Shown: piece by piece, positions 62,061 through 64,000 of the stretch
Layout of the letters: every line of letters begins with the position of its first letter
Numbering within the stretch: the first letter of the stretch is position 1
Source of the DNA: Membranipora membranacea
Lineage: Eukaryota; Bryozoa; Gymnolaemata; Cheilostomatida; Membraniporidae
Assembly: GCA_914767715.1 (NCBI GenBank)
Contig: OU612069.1
Location: 1,426,001 to 1,490,000, forward strand
Direction of reading: 5' to 3'
DNA: 64,000 nt
Notes under the pieces: model-generated
What the model was told of the DNA's origin: nothing
What the model saw: the letters and a program-made list of their open reading frames with translations, nothing else
Databases searched by the model: none
Program-made: the position numbers and the translations under genes

Positions 62061-62989
62061 GAAAGATAGGTGTGGTCTGCCACCGGAGTACAACAAGGCT
62101 ATAACTATAACCTCCCCGCATTGCAAACATACCCAATAAAACAATTTTCACACACCTACTGTTTTTATTGCTGCGGTTGGGTTTTTTTATTCGTATATTA
62201 GATAAAAATCTTACAAATTATATAAAAATAGATCTATCATGCAAAAAATTGTTGCAATTATTATGTCATAGGGCTTCTTGGAAGATATATTAGTCTTACA
62301 ATTGGAAACATTATATACTACGCAGACATCAAGATGGCACAAGATGCAGTCAGCAGCCCACAAACAGTTGGATATAGGTATAGTGCAATGCACGTCCAAA
62401 GCAATGTCAAACAGTTTTATCGCATGCAAATAAATATGTGCACTGAATTTATGAGCAGAGAAATATGGCAGAAGAGTCAATGCACACCAGGTTAGTAAAT
62501 ATAAAAGGTAGTGATTGCAATACAAGTTGTATAATATGACGGATTCTTATCTGAGCTGGTAACAGCATGCTATAAAGCCACACAATATACCAGGTGATAA
62601 AGCCCTGACAAACCTCATGATACATGGGCAAAGAGATAAAATAAAAAAAATCAACTGCTTGGAAATGTTCTAGGTGAATAGCAGTATAACTAACATCACC
62701 TCATACTGGGGTGAACTCTCTAGAATGGTTGACTTGCACAACGTTTACTTGGGTCAACAACATAGCATATAGATTAGATTGTTCTCAACTGAGTTGGGTT
62801 TCTGATCTAAGTTTCAGTGCTACCCAATGTAAACAGTATATATATATATGAGACATTGATGCATACAATAACCCTGAAGTCTATTTTGAAATTGTTACCA
62901 TACTATGAGCAAACAGGCTACATATATCTCCAAGCTCCTCTATACAGGACAGCGTTGTTCATATTTTTAACAATGTGATGCATGACGAG

Positions 62990-63085
62990 CTAATCCGTTG
63001 GCTGTTGAGCAATAACTTGTCTGATGATCGGCTCTTGAGGGTTATCCAGAGGTTGAGCTGGTGGATCTATCTCCATAGCTACAGC
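62990..63085 (-). CDS. Last exon of a second NB-ARC gene (partial, cut by the right edge)
   Basis: After an acceptor (CCTTACAG) the minus strand reads AVAMEIDPPAQPLDNPQEP, then IIRQVIAQQPTD and a stop. The last exon of the NB-ARC gene at 40864-40766 reads AVAMEQSVTAAERPDHPAEP, then LIRLVIAQQPTD and a stop. Start, end, acceptor phase and length all agree (31 versus 32 codons). This is therefore the 3' end of a tandem paralogue in the same orientation. The exon before it is not visible up to 64000 and should lie beyond the window. Confidence 0.85.
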   Translation of the reverse strand, partial: AVAMEIDPPAQPLDNPQEPIIRQVIAQQPTD

Positions 63086-64000
63086 CTGTAAGGTGTCACA
63101 AATTAAATAATTATAGTGAGATTGTCATGTAGCTGATGACTTGGCGGGATCTTCTGCTTCTTTTGGTCATTTACAAATCATTCTCTCAGTTCGATGGAAA
63201 AAACGATGACGCATTGATACATATACCGATCAGCTCTGATCAGAAATTAAAGGGATCGTTGCGTCAGAATTGTGCTATTCCATAAAACCACTAGAAGAGG
63301 CAGCAATAACTTAGAAATGCACTTCTCGTTACTTATGAGAAACAAAAAAATTTGAAATTGAGTTGTAATTAAAAATTTAATTAGTCGGTTATTAAAAAAA
63401 ATATATGGCAAGTCTGATACTTTTCCAGGCAGGTCTGAACTGGATTCCCCAACGCTATAGTTGTTGTTGTTACATTGCCATGGTAACACCTGAATGATTC
63501 GGCTTCAATGCAAACATAGTGATGTGACACAATGTTTGCTGCAGACCACAAATGTTTATAGGGAACTCTGATCATTCCAAAAGGCTAATATGACATACAC
63601 CAGTGTTATAGTTTATATTACCCACAGATTGTTTCTATCAACAATTATTCAACATACATCCTTCACTGATGATAAAATAATGAATAGTGTGTCTTGTTCT
63701 TAGCTTGAAAGCTATTGCAACCACCCTAGGCAAGTGTTTGTATAACTGTAATAAACTTATTTTCATAATAATGATACATTTAGATAAAGAAACAACTGCT
63801 TCTCAAACAGTGAGTTAGATGATTTGAATACCATACAGTTACAAAACTACGATCTGACTCAGATCTGACTCAGACCTTGGTTAAACACAAACAATTACTT
63901 AGCTGGTTCGATGTCTCAATGACCCACGCTGCTCTTATTTTACCAACATCTAATGCTAGGGCTTGTGAAAAGAGTTGTTATCCATTCTGGATCACTGATA
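63086..64000. other. Intron of the second NB-ARC gene, no exon seen
   Basis: The sequence is AT-rich with no ORF resembling the penultimate exon of the paralogue. A short direct repeat (GATCTGACTCA twice) is at 63850-63872. Confidence 0.45.

Larger units (their letters stand above)
59931..62989. other. Upstream of the transposase gene; no further gene seen
   Basis: The right end of the transposon should lie here. Near 60714-60747 the plus strand contains CGTTTCCACTCCCTCTCTGT, a partial reverse complement of the sequence at about 52236-52268 (GAGGAGTGGAAACGACC); this is weak evidence for paired subterminal repeats. Two short direct repeats (AAGTGTGACTGTCAGA) lie at 61724-61770. No coding exon is supported. 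Confidence 0.4.

Noticed and set aside
1-64000. CRISPR array, operon or other bacterial system
   Set aside because: The repeats are tandem without unique spacers, and the genes are intron-rich animal genes.

Overview
The window is animal nuclear DNA. Its genes are split into many small exons with GT-AG introns. Two of them are animal centrosome/microtubule genes (CEP135 and a doublecortin-family protein). The DNA is AT-rich and full of microsatellites, minisatellites, foldback elements and SINE-like repeats. Frequent short introns, a NB-ARC STAND gene with a paralogue beside it, and a P-element-like transposon suggest an invertebrate, perhaps an early-branching one such as a sponge or cnidarian. 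The sequence alone does not fix the phylum.

Layout. (1) 0.87-18.9 kb, minus strand: a complete CEP135 gene rebuilt as 25 exons that join in one frame (about 1260 aa); its introns carry most of the satellites. (2) 19-24.5 kb: repeats, hairpins and one doubtful small gene. (3) 24.5-34.7 kb, plus strand: a doublecortin-family gene of 9 exons (about 867 aa) with two DCX domains and a long Ser/Arg/Pro-rich tail; it points away from CEP135. (4) 36.2-38.9 kb, plus strand: a 4-exon gene for a small secreted cysteine-rich protein (167 aa). (5) 39.3-40.0 kb: a near-perfect foldback element of about 0.7 kb. (6) 40.8-49.9 kb, minus strand: a 13-exon NB-ARC (STAND) NTPase gene with a helical-repeat-like C-terminal half (910 aa from the first visible ATG). 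The last exon of a paralogue lies at 63.0 kb, so this is a tandem family cut by the right edge. (7) 52.2-60 kb, between the two paralogues: a P-element-like transposase gene (minus, 6 exons, 760 aa, D-D-E residues present) and a convergent plus-strand gene (345 aa). The second gene carries a C2H2 finger joined to a domain resembling the C-terminal part of P-type transposases. Their stop codons are about 150 bp apart. I read the pair as a two-gene mobile element, possibly with a terminus near 52.16 kb that also ends two MITEs in this window.

Exon boundaries were placed by hand from GT/AG (once GC/AG) sites and reading-frame continuity. For all six reconstructed genes the summed coding length is a multiple of three. 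Protein family calls rest on recognised conserved motifs, not on a search.
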